Source: Knoxdaviesia capensis
Lineage: Eukaryota; Ascomycota; Sordariomycetes; Microascales; Gondwanamycetaceae
Assembly (NCBI GenBank): GCA_001510575.1
Contig: LNGK01000005.1
Span: forward strand, 715,782 to 779,781
Direction: 5' to 3'
DNA length: 64,000 nucleotides
Below, piece after piece: positions 21,327 to 33,991 of this stretch. Under the pieces are notes generated by a model that saw only the letters and a program-made list of their open reading frames with translations, made no database searches and was not told where the DNA came from. Position 1 is the stretch's first letter. Each line of letters begins with the position of its first letter. A program made the position numbers and the translations under genes.

Positions 21327-23573
21327 ATGGCACACCTGCACTTCAGTCCGCACTTGAGCGATCCACCGTCGGCTCCGGTCAGTCCGGTGAAGCAACAGGC
21401 CATCGACGATGCGCAGACCATGCAGGACGAAATCAACAAACAAGCCCTCGAACACAACAAGGCGCTGCCGTCGTACAAGCTGACGGAGCTGATCGGCAAG
21501 GGCAGCTTCGGCCGCGTATACAAAGGCATCGACAAGTCGACCCAGGACGTGGTGGCGGTGAAAGTGATCAACCTGGAAGCCCGCGACCTGCAGTCCTCGT
21601 CCGCCGAGCCCGGCGGCGCGCCGGACGCACTGCACCAGATTCTGCAGGAAGTGCGCACGCTGAAGCTGCTGACCACGGCGGGCGCCAAGAACATCAACGC
21701 CATCTTCGATACCGCGCTGGTCGGCTCGTACTTTTGCGTGGTCACCGAGTACTGCGCCGGCGGGAGCGTGGCCACGCTGATGCGGCCGACCGGCTGCGGG
21801 CTGCCCGAGTCATGCATTGTGCCGGTGCTGCGCGAGGTCGCCGAGGCACTGCACTCCGTGCACGGCGCGGGCATCGTGCACCGCGACATCAAGAGCGCGA
21901 ACGTGCTGATCACCGCCTACGGCCGCGTCCAAATCTGCGACTTTGGCGTTGCCGGCGTGGTGGCTACGAACCGGGATTCCCGCTGCGCGTCGATGTCTGG
22001 GACCCTGCAGTGGATGGCGCCCGAAGTGTTCCTCGCCGAGCCCGACTCGCCCGATCCCGGCCCCGTGGTCGATATCTGGGGCTTCGGCGCCTTGGCCTTC
22101 GAGCTGGCCACCGGGATTCCCCCGAACGCTACACGGCCCATCACGGATCTGCAGGACTTCGGCACCTATCTGAAGCAGAATCCGCCCCGACTGTACGGAG
22201 AACGCCATTCCGACGCTCTGAAGGACCTCCTCGCCGTGTGCATGGAGCCCGACCCGGCACGCCGGCCCTTTGCCGCCGAGATCCAGAGCCACTACTACAT
22301 TCACAACACCGAAAAGTCGCATCCCACAACCGTATTAATCCAGCTTGTGAATGAGTACCGCGAATGGGAGAGGCGCGGCGGCAGCCGGATATCGCTGTTC
22401 TCGCCGGGCGGCGCCCAGGCCCATGGGTTCTCGCAGCCATTGCAAGAAAGCTGGAACTTCGACTCTGACCCAGACGATACCTCCCTACACCCCGAGACCA
22501 CCCGGCCAGCTCCGAGCCGGCTCAGCTCCAAACTCCGCCCCTCAAGACCCGCTTCCCCCGCAGTCCCCGGCAGCCGCGATGAACTGGACGACCACCGGAG
22601 CATAAGCCGGGGCTCGGCCTCATCCCGTTCGTCGTTAGGCGGGCGCCGCCGCCGCCGCCGCCTCCCCATGCTCACGATGCCGCGCCTCGAGCTCAAGCCG
22701 CTCGAGCGCGTGTTCGACTCGGACTCGGCCTCCAACTACGCGGACAACGCCGCCGCGTTCTACGGCAAAAGACTGTCCGCCCGCGCCACGCCCGACCTCC
22801 CGCTGCGCGACTCGCGCGTGTCCTCGCCCATCCACGAAAACATCATCCGGCTGCCCGGCGGCCCCTCGTCCATGCCCTGCTCACCCGACCCGCACCACTC
22901 GCCCGTCAGCTTCCGTACGCTGGACTGGACGTTTGCGCGCGCGCGCGCCGACATGCCCCCGCAACAGCCGCACCGTCTGCGCGCTGCCACGCTCTCGGAG
23001 GATATTGATCCGCACCATGCGGCCGCTGCCGTCAGAATCAGCCCGCGCCGGGTTGAATCGGCTCCTGGGCGCCCGCTGTCACCGTCTCCCCCGGATCCGC
23101 ACTCCGCTCCGGCCGAGACGGCCGCGCCGGTGCCCGCCCCACACCCCCGGGCAGAGGTGGGGCCCGGGGACCCGCTCTGGGTGTCGCCGCCTTTGACCCG
23201 CGCGGTGCCGGTCCCGGATGATTCGAAGTTTCCGCGTCGCGGAAGCGCGCTTCTTGCTGATCCGGTGTCTGTATCCCCACAGCGCCCACAACACCGAGCC
23301 TCGATTGTAAGCTTGATTGACTTGGACGCCGCTAGCCACATCGACGACGACCCGCCCGGATTGATGACCGGGCCGTCAACGGCGGACGACTCGGAGATCC
23401 AATGGACGCTTCCCTTTGGCTCGGACGGCAGTGCTTCTGGAAAGGAGTCCCCGGAGCTGCCAATGCTGCGGGATCCGGGGGACGATGAGTTCCAGAGAGT
23501 GGTGTATGGGTTCCAGGAGGGGATGAACTTTGGCGATAAAGGGGATAAAGTGAAGGTTTACAGCGATGATTGA
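21327..23573 (+). CDS. STE20-family serine/threonine protein kinase
   Basis: Intronless, 748 residues. I place the start at ATG 21327 (context TCAACTATGG) rather than an in-frame ATG at 21150, because the codons between give low-complexity Ser runs over a pyrimidine-rich leader. The kinase domain lies near the N-terminus (about 50-320): glycine loop GKGSFGRVYKG (57-67), VAVK with Lys79, HRDIKSANVL (185-194), DFG at 205-207, and GTLQWMAPEV with APE at about 231. The HRDIKSAN and GTxxWMAPEV motifs are those of the STE20/GCK group. All catalytic residues are present, so it should be active. The C-terminal 430 residues are Pro/Ser/Arg-rich and disordered, with SISRGSASSRSSLGGRRRRRR and an acidic end, suggesting regulation or docking. 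Fungal relatives act in septation and polarity signalling; the exact orthologue is not assigned. Confidence 0.88.
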   Translation: MAHLHFSPHLSDPPSAPVSPVKQQAIDDAQTMQDEINKQALEHNKALPSYKLTELIGKGSFGRVYKGIDKSTQDVVAVKVINLEARDLQSSSAEPGGAPDALHQILQEVRTLKLLTTAGAKNINAIFDTALVGSYFCVVTEYCAGGSVATLMRPTGCGLPESCIVPVLREVAEALHSVHGAGIVHRDIKSANVLITAYGRVQICDFGVAGVVATNRDSRCASMSGTLQWMAPEVFLAEPDSPDPGPVVDIWGFGALAFELATGIPPNATRPITDLQDFGTYLKQNPPRLYGERHSDALKDLLAVCMEPDPARRPFAAEIQSHYYIHNTEKSHPTTVLIQLVNEYREWERRGGSRISLFSPGGAQAHGFSQPLQESWNFDSDPDDTSLHPETTRPAPSRLSSKLRPSRPASPAVPGSRDELDDHRSISRGSASSRSSLGGRRRRRRLPMLTMPRLELKPLERVFDSDSASNYADNAAAFYGKRLSARATPDLPLRDSRVSSPIHENIIRLPGGPSSMPCSPDPHHSPVSFRTLDWTFARARADMPPQQPHRLRAATLSEDIDPHHAAAAVRISPRRVESAPGRPLSPSPPDPHSAPAETAAPVPAPHPRAEVGPGDPLWVSPPLTRAVPVPDDSKFPRRGSALLADPVSVSPQRPQHRASIVSLIDLDAASHIDDDPPGLMTGPSTADDSEIQWTLPFGSDGSASGKESPELPMLRDPGDDEFQRVVYGFQEGMNFGDKGDKVKVYSDD

Positions 23574-26500
23574 TTAGATGGCACTTGTTGTTTGTGCTTA
23601 TAATGTTCGGACTTTGCATTTAGATCTAGTGAATTTGGAACGATTAGAATGCCCTCCATCTCATCCCAATCCCGGGACCACCACCGCCCTGACTTAAAAC
23701 CGCTGGCTTCGATTGCGCGCCATTTTCCGGCAAGGCCACATCGAAGGTGGCTGCGCCTGATACACATGGAATGTTTGGGGTCCCAACTCGCCCTACCCCA
23801 GACAGCTCCCTGATGTTCCAGTCGGGGATCGGTTCTAAATACGCTGTCCCCCCCCCCCCGCGTCTAAATGGATGGCCGCGTTGAAGCCTCCTTCGCTAAT
23901 ATTTCAGCAGTCCGAGCTGCGGTTTGCGCAACTTTGGCCATCATTCTTTGCGGTGTGTGTGCGAGCAAGTTGAAGCGGCCAGTGTCGGAATGCTACCATA
24001 GTGAATTGGATAGTGTCGAGTGTCTGCTAACGCTGCAGTGCAGCCCGAGTGTCAGGAGTGTCAAGTTCCATGTGTGTAGCAGTGGCCAGCTCCATGGTGT
24101 CGTCAGAGTTGGCGGGTTGTTCTCCGCCCTGGTCATGCATGCTGCAATACCCGATCTCGTTCGACGCTGAGGAAGCCAACTGTCGCGGTATCTACGCACG
24201 TGCACTCTCAGACCGGGGCATGGCGTATAGGGCATCGCGGCGCCGGAGGACAACGCCGTCAACACCGGTTTCAAACCTAACTGCTCGACCTTGTGTTAAG
24301 GCCCAATCCCTAATTGAAGTAATCCATTCAGCGGTAGGGTAAGATATGGAATCCCTGCCAGATCTATGTCCGATATACAGACATGAACATCCACTCGCAG
24401 CCGATGATGAGGGGAAGGCCATGCCTTTTCTACGGAACATCGTGATGGTCGGTAACACGGCTCTTCCGGCAGAAACCTCACCATACAACATCCAATATGC
24501 CGAATGGAAAACCACTGCCAGCTGTCGTCCAAACAAGCTTAACTATAGCCGCATACCCACACTCAAACTGCCTGTTTGGTGGGGACGCTTGGATGGGGGC
24601 GAAAACACCGAAATCCTGGTTTTCCACGCTCCGGGAATAATGTCTCGGAAGCACATAGGCGGCCAGGAGGCCCGCGAAAATTGCCTGCCAATTTACCCGG
24701 ACTCCTAGATTTCAAAACAGCCAGGAGACCCACTGGGATAGCCGTACCCGGCGTGAAAGTCCTGTCAACTGCATGTCAGGAAGTAAGTCCCGTGTCCAAG
24801 ACCCTCGCAAATCTTCAAAGGGCGCAGAACCGCCCGACGTCAGCACATCCACCGGGTTCACTCGCCCCTGCATCGTGACAGCACGCTTGCAAGTCATGTC
24901 TCAGCACGACATAGACAGGTGGATCCCGCAAGGCCCAATCGGCACGCCGCCACCGGTTAGAGTGAAGAACACCACGCACAAACCCCAATCTCTCGTGGCA
25001 GATGCCGATTGTGTGCTTTCCAGAAAACGTGCATGTGGATAAAGCAGCCATGAGACACACATTTCTGCATATCCACACCCCGTGCTCCAAAAGGGGACTC
25101 TGTGCTCACCCGCACGCCCCCTACATGTCTCCGGCTAATCGGCACCGGAAAAGTGGAGCCGCTCCGGGGCCGGATCGGCGGGCGAAATGACACGATGCCG
25201 GGCCGGCAACAGCCAAACAAAAGAGAGTGGGGATGAGAGGAGAGGTGTATGGGTTAGGCGGAAAGCTTGCATGTATGGTTGCACTGCTCGCCCGCCTTAG
25301 TGGCTGCTGCTGCTGTGGAGGCACGGCAGGCTGCGCCCGTCGAATCCAATGATCTGTGAGACTCTTGCGTGCCTGTATTGCAGTGTTGTATGACCGTACC
25401 GTGTCTCCGGGAATGGCGCTCCGGTCACGAACGCAACCCCCACTCTTTCCTTCATATATGTATGTTGGTAGATGGATGTTGTTGAATTGGAAGTGTCAAC
25501 AGATGGAGGCACCGTATTATTGGATGCAGATCTGCGTGCACATCCGAATTACCAGTCTCTGACACATACAACATGGTCCCCCATTCGGTTTCTGCCAATC
25601 GCGTCTCTTTTAAGATAGAGGCGAAGGATGTTTTGCTCTCTCACCACCTCCGTTATCTCGGACACTCCGGCAAGGTGTCGATGGTCGCCGACCTCCCAAG
25701 GGCTGCACGGCCAGGCGAGTCGTCCACCGCACACACCGCCCCTCTAATCTGCATCTCCAACGTCCCTATCAAGCATGGGGAGGCGAGGAGCAGGTAACTA
25801 AACGCAAGTATCATCCATTATCACGACTAATTTATCCCTACGGACACATGTGCATCCATGCACCTATCCAGTCCTGGAACCAAGTTTCCCAAAAGGATGC
25901 GCGGCGAATCCATCCACGTTACCACACTTTGCCTACACTACACCCTATGCACCTTCATATGCACGCTCGCCACCAGGTCCAGGCCGGCATGGGAGGCGGG
26001 AATGGATTGCACTTATCGCAGAGATTTTCTCTGGTGGTGTTGCACACCATTATTTCCGAATATGTCGCTATCCCCAGGATTGGGATGCATTCTCTCGTGA
26101 GGGTGTCCTCCGTATCTCATCTACCCTCTCGTCTTCGCTAATGTTGTTTGCTAGATGAGACACAAAAGAGTCATATTCATGTCTATTTTAGCTCATCGCC
26201 GCTCCATAGCGCATCGTAGTCGACTCAAACATCCCTCGCCGGAATCCCGGTCCTCTGCGGCTGTCCATCGAAGCCTCCAGGCGCGCCCGTAAAGCTTAAA
26301 TATACTGTTTCTGTACAAGCGCACAACCTCACGCTCTGGATACTGTTTTTGTCTCTTCTGTCTTCCTCCAATCGACTTCATTCCGTAACTGTTACGCAAA
26401 ACGAGAACTAAAAAGACGTTCATACCCCTGGCCACCTCCAAAATCCCGTGGTCTGCGGGGGGTGTGGTATGTGCATCGAATGGGGGGGACGGGCAGAGCA

Positions 26501-28971
26501 TTATGCCTTTTCGACTCGGGTTTACCTAATACCCCAACCGGATTTGGACGTGTTCGTATATCACATTGGGTTCGCACTCATGATGTTGCATTGCGGCCTG
26601 CGTGTCTTTGGTTATCTTCCCTCTTCAGCCGCAGAGTATATGGAATCTCGCCTTGTTGGAGTGGAATGAGGGGAGATTCACGCTGCATGGGCAGCGAGGA
26701 AGGATTTGAGAACCCGGAACCATAATGGAATGGTATATTATAAGGCTCAACTACACATGCATAACCGAAAGAGCGGATATGCCTAAGTTAAGGGAATGGT
26801 AACCTGAGATCAGGCGAAAGAGTCCAGGCAACAAGGCAGTATGTAGTTGGAGACGCTCACGACGTGGTGATAGTATATCTCTTCACTCTAGCCTAGTTGA
26901 TCACTGTCTGGATATCTTCTCGCGTGATGTGTTTCCTTTCACAACCCACAACCACACCGTCCAAGCCCTACCCATCTCAGATTTGCGCCTGGGCAAGTCT
27001 CGTCTCCCGTAGCCAAGTGATATGGCCCTCTCCACCTCCGCTCTCGTCTCGATCGAAATCCCCGGAGCTTCCCTGTCTGTGTGTATTGAGCTCGAAAGGC
27101 CAAGCTATCACTCGTCGTCTGTCTCGCCAACCTTTTTCTCCGTCTTGGGTTGTCATTGCTTTGCTTGGCTCGCGGGGGGGCGCGGAACTTCTCACCCCCG
27201 TCGCCCTCACCCTCCTTCGGTTGTTGTGTGTGTGGGGGATTGTGCATTTCCGGTCCTCCCAGGGGCGAGACAAAATTAACAGGAAAAGTTTTCTTGTTTT
27301 TCTCCCATAGCCCATGCTTCCTCCAGTCGAATACCAAGCCTACAGTAGAGATGCTCACCCCCTGGCGAGCGAGTGCCGTTGATCGCGGCTGATGCTTTCC
27401 AGGAAAACACCTTCATGTACCCCAGCCGGACCCCCAAATTAGGCTTGAAACGCTTCCGTTTGTTCTTTATTTTGGAATGGCATGTGCGTTATATTGAATT
27501 GGAGATTCTCAGCGTCCTCGTCTTCATGGTCCCAGGTATTCAGACCGCCACCGGCTGAACCGACTCTTTGGAGACGGAATAGTAGCGTGGCGCCAGTGGT
27601 TGGTGTTGAGCAAGAATCGTGATCGGCGGCAGAAATGGCGACAGGTGTGCGTGATAGTGGGTTGGTGGTCTGTAGACCGGGCTCGACCAAGCAGGGAAGA
27701 GATTAAATGCACCTGTCATATTCGGTGGGAGGGGGGCCTAATGCAAAATCAGATAAGACTGCTCAATATGCTCGGCAGCGAAAGTTATCCAACCTTTTGA
27801 TATCCCGTTGTTCCCTCTGCTTCTTGCTCCTCTCTAGTTACATGTGAACTAGCTCTCTAATTCGATGCTTCTGATATCCTCTCCGCTCAGCTGATACAGG
27901 CCAGACGCTGGTCCAGATTCAGATACATAGCAGCCATCCATAAGGATCACACAGCCAGCAGAAAAGTGAGTTATGATATATATTTATACCGTTTGGAAGA
28001 GGCCAATTCCTCAATTCGCATCCACCGTCTCCAGTAGTCGCTATGTTACAGAGTAGTGGCACTGGGTGGTTCGAGTTGCATTCAGGAACTCTATGAAGAG
28101 TCCCGGGTCGCATTATTCACACATACAGTCAGGAGAACAGTCTATAGGGCTTTTAACTCCGAAATTAAAAAGAAAGCTCCTCATGTGGATGAATGCCCCG
28201 ATTCTCAGCCGGGATACTCACTGACGAGCATGGGATGTCCAGAGGGCTTACCCGACTCTGTTCACCTTGTTACCGCCTCTGCCGCAGCCACTGGAAACTC
28301 TGGGTCCCAGTACAATAGGGACACAACGGCTGGCAAGTATATAGCGTGCTTTCCCCATGATAGATTTCACCAGCAATCTTACTGAAATTTTTATCTGAAC
28401 GGGCAGGCAAAGAGCTCGTCGGCAAAACTTCCACGCAAGAAGGACCAAACAAGACGTCCAGTTTTCTCAGTGACAATCAACTTACACGGGAATTCGGTCA
28501 CTGAACCAGACATTTCAACTGAGAGCAAATATGCAAATAGTCTAAAGCTCACCCACTGCAAAATTCCATGCATTCTTCACTTATATCGATTGTGCTGTCG
28601 CCGTGGCAGTCCGGCCAAAAGTCTTCATACGTACATCGCAATTGAGATCACCGATGGCGTCAATCCGGCAAACTGGGCCTGGCTTGGCGTACGGACGTGG
28701 TCCTGGTACAGGGTACCGCATGCCACCCGCAAACACGCATGGGATGGCGCGGTACTAGAGACACCGGCCGGGGGGGGGGGAAAGTGTCGAAGTTTATGTT
28801 AAGGCCCTAGAGAAGGAAGCATGCAGAGGCTGATGGAGGCGGCATGGATTTAACTTCTTCGGGCGGTAGTGTACCAAGGTCCAAGGACCCCCCTGGATGC
28901 TTATTGTGGTTGTTCATGTTACTCGACGGGGTTGGTTGGTGATGTGGAGGAAGTGCACACACAGCGTACGT

Positions 28972-29003
28972 GTACAGTACAGTACTGTACATACTGTACA
29001 GTA
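28972..29003. repeat. Stacked palindromes built on GTACAGTACTGTAC
   Basis: A perfect 14 bp palindrome GTACAGTACTGTAC (28977-28990) is followed at once by a 12 bp palindrome TACTGTACAGTA (28992-29003) and preceded by another GTACAGTAC. The block could form a cruciform or bind a dimeric protein. Confidence 0.6.
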
Positions 29004-31168
29004 CTCTACATATACGTGCACACAAGGCCAATATCTAGTAACTGGTTTGAGGCTTAGCTCCGAATGAGAAAATTGAAAAGTCACATCAACAACCTTTATG
29101 TTGGCCCCCAAACGGTAAGAGGATGCGAGTAAGCGCCCGTACTGCTGCACGTCTTCCAGTGCATTATCACTGAAGAGAGGGTGCGACATCAATATGGTTT
29201 CAAGCAGACGGGAAGCAATATTCGTTTGGCGGTAGCATCGCTTAAAGCAATATTTGAGGTTCGCCCTGCCGTAAAATAGAAGGGAAGGAACGGGGCGGGA
29301 GTGTTTCTCGCAGCGATATTCTTTTCTTCTAGAACGCTGCGAAAAGGAAGGTGCTGCCCAAACCCCCCGATCCGGAGCTGCCGGCGCCTTCCGGTATTCA
29401 ACAAAGACACATAAGCATTTAGAGGGGATATGCAAGTATCCAGACGACAAAGGACAAAGCGGTGATAGTGCCAAGTGTATCTCGTTTCCTGCTCGGGTGT
29501 TTTAGAAGGCGCATCAAGTGACGGACGATAGGAAAAGTCAAATGGCTCAGGTACATAATAATAGTGTCATGGTAGTGGGTTGTTCTATCTTAGATTCAAA
29601 TTCCAGGTGTTGAGTTTGGGGTGTGGTGGTTCCGGTCTCTGAGCCTAATGCGTTGGGCCAGGGATAACCACATGTTAATGAATAACCTTAAAAAAGGCTG
29701 TGAAAACAGTGTAGACCTTACTATTTAACAACGACAAGTTTGTTCTCACTGTGATACTTACAAGTAGACTAATATATCCACCCAGCTCGCGCGGGGCCCA
29801 ACTGAAGGCCTCCACGTTGAAACAGCTTTCCTGGGCGCATATTCATGTTGTGCTTCTGTGTCAGACAGACCGTGATAGCAACAATCCGAAGCTTTGTGCT
29901 TGGCATAGCCAATCATATGCGGCGGTTGGTCTGCTTCTTTTCCACATTGGGGCAGCTCAAGGTCCGGATATGCACGCATGGGCAGAAATCCTGCTGACGC
30001 GGATGATACTCGTAGCAGTCGTGTACTACTGCGGTATTTCTCGTGTTATATCAGATATCTGTGTCTATTTGAACTCCGTCGTTGCTGAACAAAGCTTCCC
30101 CCGCCTTTTACCTGTTTTTACCTGTGCTTTGCTTTTCTCTGCTGTGCGTGTCCATGGTGTCGGTTCCAGCTGTTCCGTGTGCGACCACGGTGACTCTCTC
30201 GGGGTGGGAATCAGTAATAAAGCTTCGCCAATATATGTAGTAACAGTATGCAACGATATTCATAGTTCGTAGAGGTTTAAATAACAAAGGATGCCAAACC
30301 ACTACCGCCGGTACATATGTTTATATACAGCCCAGCTGCAATCCGGCTGTTGGATCCCCCTCCCCTCCTAAAAGAGAAACACCACTCTATCACAAACTAT
30401 CTATCACATTCGTTCGTTTGAATATACTGTATATTGTGTTTCCTCAGCCCCGTCTATTCTTTGTGAGCTGGTATGAGACACCTTCTGGTTGGTACTCTCA
30501 CGCGATAGTCACACGCCTCAGGCTCGCCCGTCCGTTGCCTCCATCCGCCCCCTCCGCCCCCTCCCCCTCCCCACTGCAACCTTAGATTCGGCCATGCCAG
30601 ACTTGGTAGTAAGCTATAACAAACTTTTTTTTGTGGACGAAAAGAAAAAGAAAAGCCCGCTAAAGCGGAACATGCTCGGTCGGTGTTTGTATTCTGGTTT
30701 CTTTTAAAAAACTGGGAAAAATTCCCTTGGCTCATCTTGGCCTTTGTCTGTACCTCGCACGCCATTCTCTGAGCCCTTATGGACCTCTCCGTGTACGACG
30801 CACAAGTGCGTGCTTTTTTTTGGTGCAAAGCTGGCGAAGAGTGAGAGAGACATGAACAGGAAGATGTAAACGGATAGGGGAGAGAATAGATATCGTCGAT
30901 GGGAACACCATCAACGCAAGAGATAATCCTATGCGGAATGGCTCGTCTTGCTGGAGGCTGATCAGATCAACCACATCCCACTTGTGTAATTTCCTCTCGG
31001 GTTTTCATTATTCAAGAGAAACTGCTCAGGTGGTTTTCTTTTTCTCGCCTTGCCTCTTTGGACGTTCAAGCTTTTGGTCCTGGGATGATTGATGTCTTTT
31101 TCACGGGTGATATAGCTCGGGGCGCCGAAGACATCCATCAGCTGCTAGTGCTCTAGTATCTGTATACA

Positions 31169-31175
31169 TATATAA
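31169..31175 (+). promoter_or_regulatory. Possible TATA element of the sulfate permease gene
   Basis: TATATAA lies 307 bp before the permease start codon, just upstream of a long CT-rich tract, a frequent arrangement in highly expressed fungal promoters. The call rests only on sequence and position. Confidence 0.3.
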
Positions 31176-31481
31176 TCCCACCATCACCCTCTCCCCTCAC
31201 CTGCTCCTCTTCTCTGGATTCTCATTCTCAGAACAGGCATCTCCCTCGGGCTCCTCCTTTCCTTCTTCCTCTTTTCCTCTTTTCCTCTTTCCCCTTTTCC
31301 CTTTTCCCTTTTCCTCCCATCCTGAACTCTTGTCCTTCTTCTCCGTTCCTGAGATCCGCCACATTCTTCTCTCTTTCTTTTTGGCTGTATAGCCTCATCC
31401 CGACCTGTTTGCGGAACCACCTCTTCTTTCTCCTGTCATTCCTTCTTTCTTTCCTCACCACCTCCTCCGTAATTGCCCACA

Positions 31482-33991
31482 ATGCCCAACAAGGTCGCTC
31501 GCGGGCTCGCCAAGGCGCTGTTCATTGACTTGGACTACCGCCAGCGCCTCGAGCCCGAGCAGGCTGTCGACACAGCCGCGTCGTCCATCACCGATGTGCA
31601 GCGCTACAAGGAGGAAGACCCCAAGGTGTCGGACTGGCTGCGCGGCCTGCTGCCGACCGGCGCCAGCACCAAGGCCTACATTGTCAGCCTGTTCCCGTTC
31701 GTCAACTGGATCTTCCACTACAACCTGACCTGGCTGCTCGGCGACATCATTGCCGGTGTCACCGTCGGCTTCGTCGTCATCCCCCAGGGCATGGCCTATG
31801 CGCTGCTCGCCCAGCTGGGCCCCGAGTTCGGTCTGTACACCTCGTTTGTCGGCTTCATCCTGTACTGGGCGTTCGCCACCTCCAAGGATATCACCATCGG
31901 CACCGTGGCGGTCATGTCGACCCTGGTCGGCCAGATCGTGCTGCGCGTGCGTGACACGCACCCCGAGTTTGCGCCCGACCAGATTGCCCGTGCCCTCGCC
32001 ATCATCTCCGGCGCCGTGCTGCTGTTCCTGGGTCTGACCCGTCTGGGCTGGATCGTCGAGTTCATCCCGCTGGTTGCCATCACCTCGTTCATGACCGGCG
32101 CGGCCTTCAACATTGCCTGCGGTCAGGTCCCGGCGCTTCTGGGAATCCGCGGTATCAACACCCGCCGGTCGACCTACCTGGTGGTCATAGACACGTTGAA
32201 GGCGCTGCCGACGGCCGGTATCGATGCCGCCATGGGTCTCTCGGCCCTCTTCTTGCTGTACCTGATCCGCTGGTTCTGCAACTTCATGACCCGCAAGCAG
32301 CCCTCCAAGAAGAAGCTGTGGTTCTTCGTCTCGACCCTCCGCATGGCCTTCGTGGTGCTTCTGTACATCCTCATCAGCTGGCTCATCAACCGCGACGTCA
32401 AGGACGCCAAGAAGGCCCGCATCCGCATTCTCGGTACCGTCCCCAGCGGCTTCAAGCACGCCGGCGCCCCCCACATCACTCCCGAGCTGATCTCCGCCAT
32501 TGCCCCTGACCTGCCATCCACCATCATCGTGTTGATCATCGAGCACATTGCCATCTCCAAGTCTTTCGGCCGGATCAACAACTACATCATCAACCCGTCG
32601 CAGGAACTCGTGGCTGTCGGCTTCACCAACCTGTTCGGACCCTTCCTAGGCGGTTATCCCGCCACTGGATCGTTCTCCCGTACTGCCATCAAGTCCAAGG
32701 CCGGTGTGCGCACTCCCCTCGCCGGTATCTTCACTGCCGTCATCGTGCTCCTGGCTCTGTACGCCCTGACCTCCGTGTTCTTCTACATCCCCATGGCCTC
32801 GCTATCGGGTATGATCATCCATGCCGTCGGTGATCTGATCACTCCTCCCAACGTCGTGTACCAATTCTGGGAGGTGTCGCCGATCGAGGTCGTCATCTTC
32901 TTCGCCGGAGTGTTCCTCACCATCTTCACCAACATCGAGAACGGTATCTACCTGACCATGGCCGCCTCCGCCGCTCTCCTGCTCGGCCGTCTGGCCCGCA
33001 CCAGCGGCCGCTTCCTCGGCCGTGTCACTATCTACCGAGTCACCCGCGACGCTCCCAGCGGCGAGAAGGCGCCGTTCGACAGCGAGGGCCGCCCGATTGT
33101 GCGCGAGACCCGCGAGACCTACCTCCCGCTGTCCAAGAACGACGGCGCCAACCCCAGCATCCACGTGCAGTCGCCGCATCCCGGTGTGGTGATCTACCGC
33201 TTCCTCGAGGGCCTCAACTATGCCAACCAGGCGTACCACATGGATCTGCTCGTCGAGCAGGTGTTCCGCCTGACCCGCCGGACCGAACTCAACCGCTTCG
33301 AGAAGCTTGGTGTAAGCTACTCTCCTACAGGTTCTTTCTGCAATCCCAGATGTGAACCCCAAGATACTGACTGGAATCTTTTTTCCTCCGTATATAGGAC
33401 CGTCCCTGGAACGACCCTGGCCCGCGCCGTGGAGCCGTCGTCGACACGAACGACAGCCGCCCGATCCTGCGCGCGGTCATCCTCGACTTATCGGCGGTGA
33501 ACATGCTCGACGTGACGGCAGTGCAGGGCCTGATCGACGTGCGCAACCAGCTCGACCGCTACGCGACGCCCGAAATCGTCGAGTGGCACTTCGCCAACGT
33601 GAACAACCGCTGGGCGCGCCGCGCGCTCGCCTCGGCCGGCTTCGGCTACCCGTCGGCCGCGTCGCCCGAGTCAATCGGCCGCTGGAAGCCGATCTTCAGC
33701 TTCGCGGCCGTCGACGCCGCCTCCGAGGACAAGACCCAGGACGTCAACAACGCCACCACCGCCTCGTCCAAGGACGAGGAGGCCATCACCTCGGTCGGCT
33801 CGCGTGACAAGGCTGGGGCCGTGCCCCGCGCTCGTCTCGGCGCTGTGCTTGGCATGAACCGCCCGTTCTTCCACATCGATGTCGCCGCGGCCGTCGAGAG
33901 CGCTGTGCTTGACAGCGAGGCGACCACCTCCAAGGCGTCGTCGATTGAGGACTCGAAGCTCGGTGTGTCTAGCAACGTCACCGGTCTGTAG
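31482..33991 (+). CDS. SulP-family sulfate permease with STAS domain
   Basis: Two exons (31482-33311 and 33398-33991) joined by an 86 bp intron (GTAAGC donor, TATAG acceptor, phase 0) give 807 residues. The start ATG has the context CACAATGCCC. The N-terminal cytosolic part is followed by about 12 membrane segments starting near residue 85. They contain the SulP signature region GVTVGFVVIPQGMAYALLAQLGPEFGLY (given here only as landmarks GVTVG, PQGMAY and GLY). Later come EHIAISKSFGR, NLFGPFLGGYPATGSFSRTA and KAGVRTPLAG, all typical of fungal high-affinity sulfate permeases (A. nidulans sB, N. crassa CYS-14). The second exon encodes the STAS domain, with LDLSAVNMLDVTAVQGL. Role: H+-coupled sulfate uptake at the plasma membrane. 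In related fungi it is induced on sulfur limitation by a bZIP regulator; I did not find a clear site for it here. Confidence 0.93.

Larger units (their letters stand above)
23574..31481. other. 7.9 kb region without a recognisable gene
   Basis: Frames of up to about 185 codons occur on both strands, but none shows family motifs, convincing splice structure or sustained GC-rich third positions. Visible features are a C-run at 23850-23859, stacked palindromes at 28972-29003, and a long CT-rich tract at 31190-31470 that is probably the 5' leader of the sulfate permease. CpA and TpG are present, so this is not a RIP-saturated block. It could hold a non-coding transcript, fast-evolving small genes or long regulatory DNA. 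Confidence 0.5.

Noticed and set aside
28914..29474. 186-codon minus-strand frame next to the palindrome cluster
   Set aside because: Its C-terminal part is a Tyr/Cys/Val low-complexity product of the GTACAGTAC repeats. The remainder has no family match that I recognise.
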